From Bacteroidales bacterium UBA1187 (GTDB taxonomy: Bacteria; Bacteroidota; Bacteroidia; Bacteroidales; Paludibacteraceae): DNA of 42,362 bases. Shown piece by piece: positions 7,899-16,884 of the stretch; the first letter of the stretch is position 1; each line of letters opens with the position of its first letter. The translations under genes and the position numbers were made by a program. The stretch lies in NCBI GenBank assembly GCA_002309835.1, contig DBYL01000040.1, forward strand, positions 87,640 through 130,001, given 5' to 3'. The notes under the pieces are model-generated. The model ran no database searches and had not been told where the DNA came from. It was given only the letters and a program-made list of their open reading frames with translations.

Positions 7899-7910
7899 GC
7901 CTCCGGAGGC
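7899..7910. repeat. Perfect 12-bp palindrome before thyA
   Basis: GCCTCCGGAGGC lies in the 35-base gap between porE and thyA. As RNA it would only form a short hairpin without T-run. Its GGAGG half lies about 18 bases before the thyA ATG, too far for a normal ribosome site. A regulatory role is possible but not shown. Confidence 0.35.
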
Positions 7911-7926
7911 AAACATACATCGAATA

Positions 7927-8721
7927 ATGAAACAGTATTTAGATTTATGCAGACGTGTGCTGGAAGAAGGCACCGTCAAACACGACCGCACAGGAACGGG
8001 TACGATCTCTGTTTTCGGTCATCAGATGCGCTTTAACATGGAGGAAGGTTTTCCTCTGTTGACGACGAAGAAGTTGCATCTGAAGTCGATTATATATGAG
8101 TTGCTGTGGTTCTTGCAGGGCGACACAAATGTGAAGTATCTGCAGGAGCACGGCGTGAGAATCTGGAACGAGTGGGCCGATGAGAATGGAGAGTTGGGTC
8201 CTGTTTACGGTCATCAATGGCGCAGTTGGCCGGATTATAACGGTGGCACGATAGATCAGATCGCCAACGTGGTGAAGATGATCAAGGAGAACCCGGACAG
8301 CCGTCGCATGATCGTGAGTGCCTGGAACGTAGCGGAAGTGGAGAAGATGGCATTACCGCCTTGCCACAGTTTGTTCCAATTCTATGTAGCGGACGGAAGA
8401 CTGAGTTTGCAGTTGTATCAACGCAGCGCGGATATTTTCTTAGGCGTGCCGTTTAATATCGCCAGTTACGCCTTGTTGCTTCAGATGATGGCGCAAGTGA
8501 CTGGTCTTAAATGCGGTGATTTCGTGCACACTTTCGGTGACGCACATATTTATCTGAACCACTTGGAGCAAGTGAAATTGCAGTTGACGCGTGAGCCGAG
8601 ACCACTACCGAAGATGATTATTAACCCGGAGGTGAAGGACTTGTTTAGCTTCCAATTTGAAGATTTCCAGTTGGAAGGCTATGATCCGCATCCTCACATT
8701 GCAGGAGTTGTTAGTGTATGA
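7927..8721 (+). CDS. thyA: Thymidylate synthase
   Basis: 264 residues, the same length as E. coli ThyA. Makes dTMP from dUMP with methylene-tetrahydrofolate, releasing dihydrofolate. Visible motifs: folate/phosphate loop HDRTGTGT near the N-terminus, the active-site loop LPPCHSLFQFY with the nucleophile at Cys146, YQRSADIFLGVPFNIASYALL, and the C-terminal HPHIAGVVSV. The stop overlaps the folA start by 4 bases, so the two enzymes that use and regenerate dihydrofolate are coupled in translation. Confidence 0.97.
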   Translation: MKQYLDLCRRVLEEGTVKHDRTGTGTISVFGHQMRFNMEEGFPLLTTKKLHLKSIIYELLWFLQGDTNVKYLQEHGVRIWNEWADENGELGPVYGHQWRSWPDYNGGTIDQIANVVKMIKENPDSRRMIVSAWNVAEVEKMALPPCHSLFQFYVADGRLSLQLYQRSADIFLGVPFNIASYALLLQMMAQVTGLKCGDFVHTFGDAHIYLNHLEQVKLQLTREPRPLPKMIINPEVKDLFSFQFEDFQLEGYDPHPHIAGVVSV

Positions 8722-9206
8722 TTTCGATAATCGTTGCAATAGCAGAGAATTACGCCATCGGTAAGAAAGGTGATTTATTGTGTCACATGCCGGCGGACCT
8801 AAAACATTTCAAGGAGATCACGAGTGGAAAGACCGTGTTAATGGGTGAGCGGACCTTCTTCTCGCTGCCCAAGCATCCCCTACCCAACCGTAGAAATATC
8901 GTGCTGACGGACGTACAAGGCAAGACATTTGAAGGCGCGGAGGCGGTGTACTCGTTGGATGAATTATGCGCCAAAGTGCAGGGCGAAGAAGAGGCTTTTG
9001 TTATCGGCGGAGGCATGGTGTATCGCCAGATGATGGAGCGTGCGGATAAGCTGTATATCACGCATATTCATCACAGTTGGGAAGACGCGGACACGTTCTT
9101 CCCTGAGATTGATGCAAAAGTTTGGAAACAGCTGAGTGCAGAACGTCACGAAGCAGACGATAAGAACCCTTACGATTATACTTTCGCTGAGTATGGCAGA
9201 CGATAA
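8718..9206 (+). CDS. folA: Dihydrofolate reductase
   Basis: 162 residues. Reduces the dihydrofolate made by ThyA with NADPH. The N-terminal MISIIVAIAENYAIGKKGDL, the acidic residue at Asp27 (MPAD), the NADPH-binding GKTVLMGERTF and FVIGGGMVYRQMM are all present. The position of the usual Trp22 is Cys (LLCHMPAD), a change also known to me from other Bacteroidetes enzymes. ATGA overlap with thyA; its last 14 bases overlap the ettA start. Confidence 0.96.
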   Translation: MISIIVAIAENYAIGKKGDLLCHMPADLKHFKEITSGKTVLMGERTFFSLPKHPLPNRRNIVLTDVQGKTFEGAEAVYSLDELCAKVQGEEEAFVIGGGMVYRQMMERADKLYITHIHHSWEDADTFFPEIDAKVWKQLSAERHEADDKNPYDYTFAEYGRR

Positions 9207-10869
9207 GAAGATTATATTCTCGATGGTGGGACTGAGTAAGAATTTCGGTCCTCAGAAACAGGTGTTGAAAAATATCTACCTGAGTTTTTTCTATGGCGCC
9301 AAGATCGGTATCATCGGTCTAAACGGTGCGGGTAAATCGACGCTCTTGAAGATTATTGCCGGCATCGAGAAAGAGTATCAGGGCGAGGTTGTTTGGAGCC
9401 CAGGATACAGCGTTGGATATCTCGAGCAGGATCCGAAACTGGATCCGAGCAAGACGGTAAGAGAGGTGGCACAGGAAGGTGTACAGCCGATCATGGACAT
9501 GTTGAAGGAATACGATGACATCAACATGGCTTTTGCTGAGCCTGACGCGGATTTCGATAAGTTATTAGCTCGTCAAGCAGAGTTGCAGGATAAGTTGGAC
9601 GCTGCGGACGCATGGAATATCGACCAGAAGTTAGACAGAGCGATGGACGCACTGCGTTGTCCGCCGGATGATGCGAGTGTCACTACCCTCTCCGGAGGTG
9701 AGAGAAGACGCGTAGCTTTGTGTCGATTGCTGCTGCAACAACCGGATGTACTGCTGTTGGACGAGCCGACGAACCACTTGGATGCAGAAAGTATCGACTG
9801 GTTAGAGCAACACTTACAGCAATATGCGGGAACGGTGATCTGCATCACGCACGATCGTTACTTCCTAGATAACGTAGCAGGTTGGATTCTTGAGTTGGAC
9901 CGCGGAGAAGGTATACCATGGAAAGGTAACTACTCGAGTTGGTTGGACCAGAAGACCGCCCGCATGGCGCAAGAGGAGAAACAGGCGAGCAAGCGGAGAA
10001 AGACCCTTGAGCGCGAGTTAGAATGGATCCGGATGGCCCCGAAGGCACGTCATGCAAAGCAGAAAGCGCGTTTGGAGTCTTATGACCGCATGTTAAACGA
10101 GGAGCAGAAAGAACGTGAGGAGAAGCTTGAGATCTTCATTCCCAACGGTCCTCGTCTGGGAAATAAGGTGATTAATGCGGAAGGTGTAGCTAAGTCGTTT
10201 GGTGACCGCCTGCTGTTTGAGGATATGAACTTCATGTTACCGCCCAACGGCATTGTGGGCGTTATCGGTCCAAACGGAGCGGGTAAGACGACTTTGTTTC
10301 GAATGATTATCGGAAGCGAGAAAGCGGATAAGGGCACATTCAGCGTCGGTGAGACCGTAAAGATCGGCTACGTGGACCAGCAGCACACGGATATCGACCC
10401 GAACAAGACTGTTTTTGAAACTATCAGCGGTGGTACGGAGTTTATCCGCGTGGCAGGCAGAGATATCAATGCACGTGCGTATCTGAGTCGTTTTAACTTT
10501 ACGGGGGCAGACCAAGAGAAGAAATGCGGTGTACTGAGTGGCGGTGAGCGCAACAGATTACATCTGGCGTTGACGCTGAAGAGTGAGGCGAATGTGCTGC
10601 TATTAGACGAGCCGACGAACGATATAGATGTGAATACCTTACGTGCGTTGGAGGAAGGTCTGGAGAACTTCGCGGGCTGCGCCGTAGTTATCAGTCACGA
10701 CCGTTGGTTCCTGGATCGTATTTGCACGCATATACTGGCGTACGAAGGTGACGGAAAGGTATTCTGGTTTGAAGGCAGTTATTCTGAGTACGAAGAGAAT
10801 AAGAAAATGCGCTTAGGCGAAGAAGCTTGTGAGCCCAAACGCGTGAAATACAGAGGATTAGGAGATTAA
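9193..10869 (+). CDS. ettA: Energy-dependent translational throttle, ABC-F ATPase EttA
   Basis: 558 residues from the ATG at 9193 (MADDKKIIFSMVGLSKNFG), close to the 555 of E. coli EttA. Two ATP-binding domains, no membrane segments. First: Walker A GLNGAGKST, signature LSGGERRRVALC, Walker B VLLLDEPTNHLD. A basic linker follows (EWIRMAPKARHAKQKARLES), the P-site tRNA-interacting motif of ABC-F proteins. Second: GPNGAGKTT, LSGGERNRLHLA, VLLLDEPTNDID. EttA binds the ribosomal E site and gates translation by ATP/ADP ratio. An open in-frame ATG at 9136 would add 19 atypical residues inside folA, so it is rejected. Confidence 0.95.
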   Translation: MADDKKIIFSMVGLSKNFGPQKQVLKNIYLSFFYGAKIGIIGLNGAGKSTLLKIIAGIEKEYQGEVVWSPGYSVGYLEQDPKLDPSKTVREVAQEGVQPIMDMLKEYDDINMAFAEPDADFDKLLARQAELQDKLDAADAWNIDQKLDRAMDALRCPPDDASVTTLSGGERRRVALCRLLLQQPDVLLLDEPTNHLDAESIDWLEQHLQQYAGTVICITHDRYFLDNVAGWILELDRGEGIPWKGNYSSWLDQKTARMAQEEKQASKRRKTLERELEWIRMAPKARHAKQKARLESYDRMLNEEQKEREEKLEIFIPNGPRLGNKVINAEGVAKSFGDRLLFEDMNFMLPPNGIVGVIGPNGAGKTTLFRMIIGSEKADKGTFSVGETVKIGYVDQQHTDIDPNKTVFETISGGTEFIRVAGRDINARAYLSRFNFTGADQEKKCGVLSGGERNRLHLALTLKSEANVLLLDEPTNDIDVNTLRALEEGLENFAGCAVVISHDRWFLDRICTHILAYEGDGKVFWFEGSYSEYEENKKMRLGEEACEPKRVKYRGLGD

Positions 10870-10870
10870 G

Positions 10871-11725
10871 ATGTATAAAGCGCAGGACAAGATGTGCGAC
10901 CTGATGGCGCACGAGGAAGAGGCCATCCAGATCATCAGCCGTTTTGGTTTGAATATGGGTGTGGGTGAACAGACTATTGAAGAAGTCTGTGAGGCGCATG
11001 ATGTGCACACCCCTACTTTCTTGTCCGTTGTAAACTATAAGGTTTTCCGTCAGCGTGCTTTACCAGCCAATATTGACATAGAGACACTGCATCGCTACCT
11101 GCGCAACGCCCATACTTACTTCTTGGAATTCCGTCTGCCGCGTTTGCGAGCCGCACTGATTGATGCCATTCAATTGGAGCAAGCGAGCAATCGGATACCT
11201 GCGCTTATCGTGAGATGTTATGATGAGTTTGTAGAGGAGATTAAGACGCACATTGAGCATGAGAATGCAGGTCAATATGAGGAACACGAGCATGACGATC
11301 AACGTATAACGGATAAGTTGAGTGAGATCAAGAACCTGATTATCAAGTATTACCCTGCTGATGTGAACTTTCCGCTGATTAGTGTGATGAGTGACCTATG
11401 GCACACCGAACAGGATTTTGCGGATCACTGCGCCATTGAAGACGATATATTACGTCCTTCTATAGAAACCAGTCGTCATGCGCGCAGACACGCGGAAGAA
11501 GAGGAAACAGAAGAGTTGAGTGAGCGCGAGAGAGATGTATTGGTTCAGGTTGTTAAAGGACTGAGTAACAAGGAGATAGCGGATGTATTATGCATCTCTA
11601 CGCACACCGTCATCTCGCATAGAAAGAATATAACACGTAAACTGAAAATACACTCTACTGCAGGTTTAACTATTTATGCGATTGTCAATAAGTTGGTAGA
11701 TTTGAAGAGTTTGGAAAATGCTTAG
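10871..11725 (+). CDS. Hemerythrin-like domain fused to a LuxR-type DNA-binding domain
   Basis: 284 residues in three parts. Residues 5-60 resemble the ScdA/RIC N-terminal helix pair (FGLNMGVGEQTIEEVCEAHD) but lack its usual paired cysteines. Residues about 70-200 look like a HHE/hemerythrin four-helix bundle with possible diiron ligands His81, His127, Glu131, His178, His186 and Glu190 (NAHTYF, HIEHEN, DLWHTEQDFADHCAIEDDIL). Residues 213-280 are a GerE/LuxR helix-turn-helix (LSEREREVLV-type start: LSERERDVLVQVVKGLSNKE, then IADVLCISTHTVISHRKN). I infer a one-component regulator sensing oxygen, NO or redox through the iron site. It starts 1 base after ettA and overlaps tilS by 8 bases. Confidence 0.78.
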   Translation: MYKAQDKMCDLMAHEEEAIQIISRFGLNMGVGEQTIEEVCEAHDVHTPTFLSVVNYKVFRQRALPANIDIETLHRYLRNAHTYFLEFRLPRLRAALIDAIQLEQASNRIPALIVRCYDEFVEEIKTHIEHENAGQYEEHEHDDQRITDKLSEIKNLIIKYYPADVNFPLISVMSDLWHTEQDFADHCAIEDDILRPSIETSRHARRHAEEEETEELSERERDVLVQVVKGLSNKEIADVLCISTHTVISHRKNITRKLKIHSTAGLTIYAIVNKLVDLKSLENA

Positions 11726-12599
11726 ACGCGTCAATACATACATCCGTCAGCGCGGGTTGCTGGACAAAGCAAAGCCTGTGTTAGTTGCCTTAAGTGGCGG
11801 CGCTGACAGCGTAGCACTGCTGGACGTGCTGACACGTGCCGGATATACATGTATAGCGGCGCACTGCAATTTCCAGTTACGAGGGACTGAGAGTGACCGA
11901 GACGAGGCTTTTGTACGTGAGTTATGCGATAAAATGCATATTGAGTTAGTGGTCACAAAGTTCGACACACAAGTTTACGCCAAGGCGCATCAAATAAGCA
12001 TTGAGATGGCGGCAAGGGAGTTACGCTACGCATGGTTTGATGAAGTGGCACGTGAGAAAGGTTGTCAAGCGATTGCTGTAGCACATCACCAAAACGACCA
12101 AGCAGAGACACTGCTGTTGAATCTGAAGCGTGGTGCAGGTTTGCGAGGATTGGCAGGAATGCGTCCGATAAGCGCAAATCCCATGGCACCAGAAAGTGTA
12201 CAGGTTGTACGTCCATTACTATGCACCACGCGAGACTATATTGAACATTATCTGCGAGACAAAAGGGGCTTGAAATGGGTTAACGATAGCACGAACTCGG
12301 ATGTCTCCATTACCCGAAACGCCATCCGTGAACAGTTAAAGAATTACAGCAAGGCAGAGATTGAGCACATGGCTCAGACGGCAGAATTCATGCAAGGATA
12401 TGCCGATATACTAGACGGCAAAAATACGCGCGAAGCGGGGATTGCGCGATTGTATGAAAACATTCGCGAATACGGATTCGCAGAAATAGATAAGATATAC
12501 GATGCGTTGCAACGCGGTGAAGGAGGCAAAAAATTCACTTCAAAGACTCACCAAGCAACTATTAAAAAAGGAAAATTATGCGTCACTACGGTATCATAG
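11718..12599 (+). CDS. tilS: tRNA(Ile)-lysidine synthase, short form
   Basis: 293 residues. Attaches lysine to C34 of the CAU-anticodon tRNA-Ile so that it reads AUA. The PP-loop is LVALSGGADSVALL, followed by AAHCNFQLRG, and the second conserved block is HHQNDQAETLLLNLKRGAGLRGL. The C-terminal substrate-binding domains of the usual 430-residue form are absent; the length is like that of Aquifex-type TilS. The catalytic part is complete, so I regard it as functional rather than broken. Its last 22 bases overlap aroE, and AAAAAGGAAA within its 3' end serves as the likely aroE ribosome site. Confidence 0.9.
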   Translation: MLRRVNTYIRQRGLLDKAKPVLVALSGGADSVALLDVLTRAGYTCIAAHCNFQLRGTESDRDEAFVRELCDKMHIELVVTKFDTQVYAKAHQISIEMAARELRYAWFDEVAREKGCQAIAVAHHQNDQAETLLLNLKRGAGLRGLAGMRPISANPMAPESVQVVRPLLCTTRDYIEHYLRDKRGLKWVNDSTNSDVSITRNAIREQLKNYSKAEIEHMAQTAEFMQGYADILDGKNTREAGIARLYENIREYGFAEIDKIYDALQRGEGGKKFTSKTHQATIKKGKLCVTTVS

Positions 12600-13294
12600 G
12601 GTTTCCTCTGTTGCACTCTTTTTCTGCTCGTTATTTCAACGAGAAATTTGCAACAGAAAAAATAGATGCGGAATACTCACTCTACCCGATTGCGGAGACT
12701 GAGTTGGACCGGATTAAGGAGTATATTGCACATTTGGACGGAATGAACGTGACCTTTCCTTATAAGCAAACCGTTATCCCTTATCTGAATCGTCTGGACG
12801 AAACGGCAGAAGCTATCGGTGCGGTAAATGTCGTATACAAGAAGGTAGGATATAACACCGACTGCCTTGGGTTTATTGAGTCCATTCGTCCGCTATTGCG
12901 CGACTACGACCATAAAGCGCTCGTGTTGGGAACAGGCGGCGCATCAAAAGCAGCGTGCTACGGTTTACGTAAGTTAGGTGTGACACCGACGTTAGTCAGT
13001 CGTCATCCGCAAGAAGGTATATTGGGGTATACAGAATTGAACGAGGAAGTGATGAAAGCGCACACGGTGATCGTCAATTGCACGCCGCTCGGTATGCTGC
13101 CGGACGTAGACAGTTGTCCTGCCATCCCCTACGAGTTCATTTCGGAGCGCCATTTACTGTTCGACTGCGTATATAACCCGGAAGAGACGCTATTCTTACG
13201 AAAAGGCAAAGCACAAGGAGCCTCAATCCGTAATGGAATGGAGATGTTAGTCGGTCAAGCGAAGGCTGCATGGCGTATTTGGAACGAAGAATAA
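12578..13294 (+). CDS. aroE: Shikimate dehydrogenase
   Basis: 238 residues, somewhat shorter than E. coli AroE (272). Reduces 3-dehydroshikimate to shikimate with NADPH. Motifs: shikimate site HSFSARYFNEKF, catalytic Lys in MNVTFPYKQT, GAVNVV and NTDCLGF, nucleotide loop VLGTGGASKAAC, INCTPLGM-type segment (VNCTPLGMLPD), and NGMEMLVGQAKAAW at the C-terminus. The start lies within tilS; the next gene follows after 13 bases. Confidence 0.95.
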   Translation: MRHYGIIGFPLLHSFSARYFNEKFATEKIDAEYSLYPIAETELDRIKEYIAHLDGMNVTFPYKQTVIPYLNRLDETAEAIGAVNVVYKKVGYNTDCLGFIESIRPLLRDYDHKALVLGTGGASKAACYGLRKLGVTPTLVSRHPQEGILGYTELNEEVMKAHTVIVNCTPLGMLPDVDSCPAIPYEFISERHLLFDCVYNPEETLFLRKGKAQGASIRNGMEMLVGQAKAAWRIWNEE

Positions 13295-13307
13295 AAAGAC
13301 AAACTAT

Positions 13308-14405
13308 ATGAAACGATTTTTTGTACTGCTCGTAGGAGCGATGATGGTAAGTGCCGTAAGTGCACAAGTGTTAGAAAAAGATGAAGCCGCTTTGGTCTAT
13401 TACAGCCCGAAGACGGTAGTCGTAGTAGATTTCTGCTACACGGTTGAGACTCAGGAGAAAGGTCTGTATGCCGAGTTCGCAGAAGCTATGCTTGGTACGA
13501 ACGATGCAATCATGGAGACCAAGACCACTTACACGCTGAAAGATGCACAAATCGGCACAAGAACGATTGCCGACAATGCGCGTCCGCATAAAGTGGATGC
13601 GACGGGTGGTATTCCTATGCTCTTGAGCATTAACGAGAAAGGCTTATTAACCGGATACAATGCACCTCAAGCTGCTGCAAAGCAAGTTCCTACTAAGTCG
13701 CACGAGAACAAACAAGGCGCCAAAACACATAAACCGAACAAAGGCGTTGCTCCGCTTCCAGAGGAAGTATTGAAAGCCGCCACACCGGAGGCACAGGCTT
13801 TTGAAGTAGCAAAACAAATCTTCCGCATTCGCGAGACACGTATGTACCTGCTGAGCGGAGAGGTTGAACACGCTCCTGCTGACGGAACGGCGATGCGTTT
13901 GGTATTAGATGAGTTGGACAAGCAAGAGCAAGCGTTAACGGAACTTTTCATCGGTAAGAAGAGCAAGAAAACGGAGCATAAGATAGTGGACTACAAGCAT
14001 ATTGACTACGGTCGTAATGCAGATGAACCGCAAGGCAAACGCGGAGGATACACCTACCCTCTCTTCTTCTCTGATGAGAACGGATTTACGCGGGCAGAGA
14101 ACGTAGAAGCTGATACTATCTTAACGAAAGTGAATTTGAAAGTTGACCCGTTCTACAAAAACTCGTCAGAAGACGCTAAGACCAAGAAGAAAAAAGAAGC
14201 GGAATTATCGCAAATCGTATATAATCTGCCGGGAAGCGCGGAGGTAGAGGTGGTCTTCAAAGGCCAACGCATCGCATCCAAAACGGTGCCGATGGCTCAA
14301 CTGGGCATTGATGTATCCTTACCCAAATCCCTATTCACGGACAAAGAATTGCCGGTAATTGTATTCAGCGAGAAGACCGGAAATATTATTTCTATATCGA
14401 AATGA
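13308..14405 (+). CDS. DUF4831 family exported protein
   Basis: 365 residues with a signal peptide cleaved after VSA (MKRFFVLLVGAMMVSAVSAQ). The region YYSPKTVVVVDFCYTVETQE, followed by YAEFAEAMLGTNDAIMETKT, matches the N-terminal pattern of DUF4831, a family I know only from Bacteroidetes. The middle is basic and low in complexity (residues about 125-150), and the C-terminal part (about 240-365) is beta-rich. Function unknown. It overlaps the PorD-like gene by 4 bases, so a link to type IX secretion or the envelope is suggested by context only. Confidence 0.75.
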   Translation: MKRFFVLLVGAMMVSAVSAQVLEKDEAALVYYSPKTVVVVDFCYTVETQEKGLYAEFAEAMLGTNDAIMETKTTYTLKDAQIGTRTIADNARPHKVDATGGIPMLLSINEKGLLTGYNAPQAAAKQVPTKSHENKQGAKTHKPNKGVAPLPEEVLKAATPEAQAFEVAKQIFRIRETRMYLLSGEVEHAPADGTAMRLVLDELDKQEQALTELFIGKKSKKTEHKIVDYKHIDYGRNADEPQGKRGGYTYPLFFSDENGFTRAENVEADTILTKVNLKVDPFYKNSSEDAKTKKKKEAELSQIVYNLPGSAEVEVVFKGQRIASKTVPMAQLGIDVSLPKSLFTDKELPVIVFSEKTGNIISISK

Positions 14406-15307
14406 GAAAAATATTATTGATAGCTGCCTTATGTATGGTTTCTTGGGTCTCGGCGCAAGAGATCAATTGCACAGTGACCGTCAATTCCGACCTCATTGAG
14501 GGCTCAAACAAGCAGATTTTTGAGACGCTGAAGAAGAGCATTGAGGAATATATGAACCATAACCGATGGACCAATATGACGTACGCCGAGCAGGAGAAGA
14601 TCGAATGCAGCATGATGTTAGTCGTTAAGCAGGTTAGCGGTAATGCTTTCACTTGCGAGATGACACTTCAGAGTCGTCGTCCTGTATATGGTTCGACCTA
14701 TACGACTCCTCTGCTTAACTTTAAAGATAACGCATTTAACTTCACGTACCAGGAGTTCGATCGTATTGAATACCAGCAGAATCAATTCACGACTAACCTG
14801 ACGGCGATGCTTGCGTATTACTGCTACCTGATTATTGGTCATGACCAAGATAGTTTTCAACGACTTGGCGGCACTCCATTCTTCCAACAATGTGAGGAGA
14901 TTGTCAATGCCTGTCAGTCCGCAAGCATGGATGGTTCGGAGCAGAAAGGATGGTTGGCTTTTGACAGCAACCGCAACCGTTACGCGCTGATTAACAACCT
15001 GTTAGACGAGGCATTTAAGAAATATCGCAATTACTATTATGAATACCACCGTTTGGGTTTAGATGAGATGATCAATAATGTGACGAACGGAAGAGCACGT
15101 ATTGCCAACGGTCTGCCGGTACTTAAGGAGGCATACCGCGCCCGTCCTGCCACGTATGTCATCAATACTTTCTTAGACGCCAAAGCGGACGAGTTAGTGG
15201 ATATCTTCAGCAAGGGAACGGATAACGAAAAGAAAGAGGTGTACGAACTACTGATGGATATTGACCCGACGCGTCAAACAACCTACGACAAGATTACAAA
15301 CAACTGA
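14402..15307 (+). CDS. porD: PorD-like type IX secretion protein (DUF4835)
   Basis: 301 residues; signal peptide MRKILLIAALCMVSWVSAQ followed directly by EINCTVTVNSDLIEGSNKQI, the conserved DUF4835 N-terminus. Further family marks are WTNMTYAEQEKIECSMML, LLNFKDNAFNFTYQEFDRIE, and the C-terminal DIDPTRQTTYDKI. P. gingivalis PorD, needed for type IX secretion, belongs to this family. In Bacteroidetes the gene commonly precedes recN, as here, where the junction is a 1-base overlap (TGATG). Its molecular task is not established. Confidence 0.85.
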   Translation: MRKILLIAALCMVSWVSAQEINCTVTVNSDLIEGSNKQIFETLKKSIEEYMNHNRWTNMTYAEQEKIECSMMLVVKQVSGNAFTCEMTLQSRRPVYGSTYTTPLLNFKDNAFNFTYQEFDRIEYQQNQFTTNLTAMLAYYCYLIIGHDQDSFQRLGGTPFFQQCEEIVNACQSASMDGSEQKGWLAFDSNRNRYALINNLLDEAFKKYRNYYYEYHRLGLDEMINNVTNGRARIANGLPVLKEAYRARPATYVINTFLDAKADELVDIFSKGTDNEKKEVYELLMDIDPTRQTTYDKITNN

Positions 15308-16884
15308 TGTTAAAGCATTTACACATACAAAACTACGCATTAATCAGTCATTTGGATATCGATTTCGGTGCCGGTTTCTCTGTCCTAACAGGTGAAACTG
15401 GTGCAGGTAAGAGTATAATCCTCGGAGCGCTAGCGCTTGTACTTGGTGCGCGTGCGGATAGCAAAGCCATCACGGATGGTGAAGACAAATGCATCATCGA
15501 GGCGGAATTTGACGAAGGTATCATCCGTCGCGAGTTATATAGCAACGGAAAGAGTCGTTCGTTTGTGGATGACAGTGTCGTGACGCTGCAGGAACTCAAA
15601 GTGCTGGCTAATCGGCTGATAGATATCCATTCGCAACACGCGAACCTGCTGATTGAGAATGCAGATTTCCAATTGGAGGTAGTGGATGCAGTTGCATGCA
15701 ATGAGGCGTTGTTAGCTGATTATAGCACGCATTTTGAGAGTTATACAGCAGCCGTGGAGCGACTACGCGAACTACAGGCTTTGGCCAAGAAAAGTCAACA
15801 AGACGCGGATTATATCCAATATCGCTATCAACTCTTGGATGAGGCAGGATTGCAATCCGGTGAATTGGAGGAGTTGGAGCAAGAGCAATATCGATTAAGT
15901 CATGCAGAAGAGATACGAATGGCTTTGGAAACGGCTGTAGCGGCACTCAACGGTGAGCAAAGTAGTGCGTTAGAGGCATTGCGTGCGTGCCGTTTAGATG
16001 AGGCTGCGCCGGAGTTGCAAGAACGTCTTGACAGTGCGCGGATTGAGCTACAAGACATCGCACAGGAGGCAGAACGCATGGCGGCACACGTAGAGATGGA
16101 TCCGCAGCGGTTGCAATGGATTGAAGAACGAATGGACACGCTCAATGGCCTTTTGCATAAGTTCAGTGCCGCAACTATAGATGAGTTGATTGCAATGCGC
16201 GATGAGTTGGCAGAACAAGTGAACCGGCTCGACAGTTTTGATTTCGACATCGCTCAGGCACAGAAAGTGGTAGAGGCAAAGAAAAGCACATTGACTAAAG
16301 CAGCTGCTGCGCTGACCAAGAGTCGTCAAGCCGTAGTACCGCAGATATGTGAACGGTTGATGAACGGGCTGAAACGCTTGGGCGTAGCTCATGCCAAAGT
16401 GGAGATTCCTTTCTTCCCTACTCCGGACTTTACGCCCCGCGGCTGTGATGAAGTGCAGTTACTTTTCGCTGCCAACCTCAATCAGAGCTTGCGCAACGTG
16501 AGTGAAGTAGCTTCGGGCGGTGAGATCAGTCGATTGATGCTATGCGTGAAAGCGCTTATTGCGAGCACAAAGGGTCTGCCGACCATTATTTTTGATGAGA
16601 TTGACACCGGTGTAAGTGGTGATATAGCCACTCAGATGGCGGCTATCATGCGTGAGATGGCCACTCATCGTCAGATCATCGCCATCACCCATTTACCACA
16701 AATCGCGGCGCTTGGGCAGACACATTATAAGGTCTATAAGGCGGATACAGAAACACGCACAGAGACACATATCCGTCTCTTGAATAACGATGAACGAATA
16801 ACCGAAATCGCTTCTATGCTGAGTGGTAAGAACCCCTCTCCTGAAGCGCTTGCTAACGCCAAACAATTACTATGTTGCCATTAG
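15307..16884 (+). CDS. recN: DNA repair protein RecN
   Basis: 525 residues, slightly shorter than the usual 550. SMC-like ATPase for double-strand break repair. Head motifs: Walker A LTGETGAGKSIILGALALVL, signature VASGGEISRLMLCVKALIA, Walker B PTIIFDEIDTGVSG, and the switch ITHLPQIAA. Two antiparallel coiled-coil stretches (about 150-235 and 250-330, rich in Glu, Gln, Ala) form the short RecN arm. The start overlaps porD by 1 base and the end overlaps rarA by 13. Confidence 0.96.
   Translation: MLKHLHIQNYALISHLDIDFGAGFSVLTGETGAGKSIILGALALVLGARADSKAITDGEDKCIIEAEFDEGIIRRELYSNGKSRSFVDDSVVTLQELKVLANRLIDIHSQHANLLIENADFQLEVVDAVACNEALLADYSTHFESYTAAVERLRELQALAKKSQQDADYIQYRYQLLDEAGLQSGELEELEQEQYRLSHAEEIRMALETAVAALNGEQSSALEALRACRLDEAAPELQERLDSARIELQDIAQEAERMAAHVEMDPQRLQWIEERMDTLNGLLHKFSAATIDELIAMRDELAEQVNRLDSFDFDIAQAQKVVEAKKSTLTKAAAALTKSRQAVVPQICERLMNGLKRLGVAHAKVEIPFFPTPDFTPRGCDEVQLLFAANLNQSLRNVSEVASGGEISRLMLCVKALIASTKGLPTIIFDEIDTGVSGDIATQMAAIMREMATHRQIIAITHLPQIAALGQTHYKVYKADTETRTETHIRLLNNDERITEIASMLSGKNPSPEALANAKQLLCCH

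Noticed and set aside
7899..7910. Palindrome as a terminator of porE
   Set aside because: No T-run follows and the stem would have almost no loop; kept only as a low-confidence palindrome.
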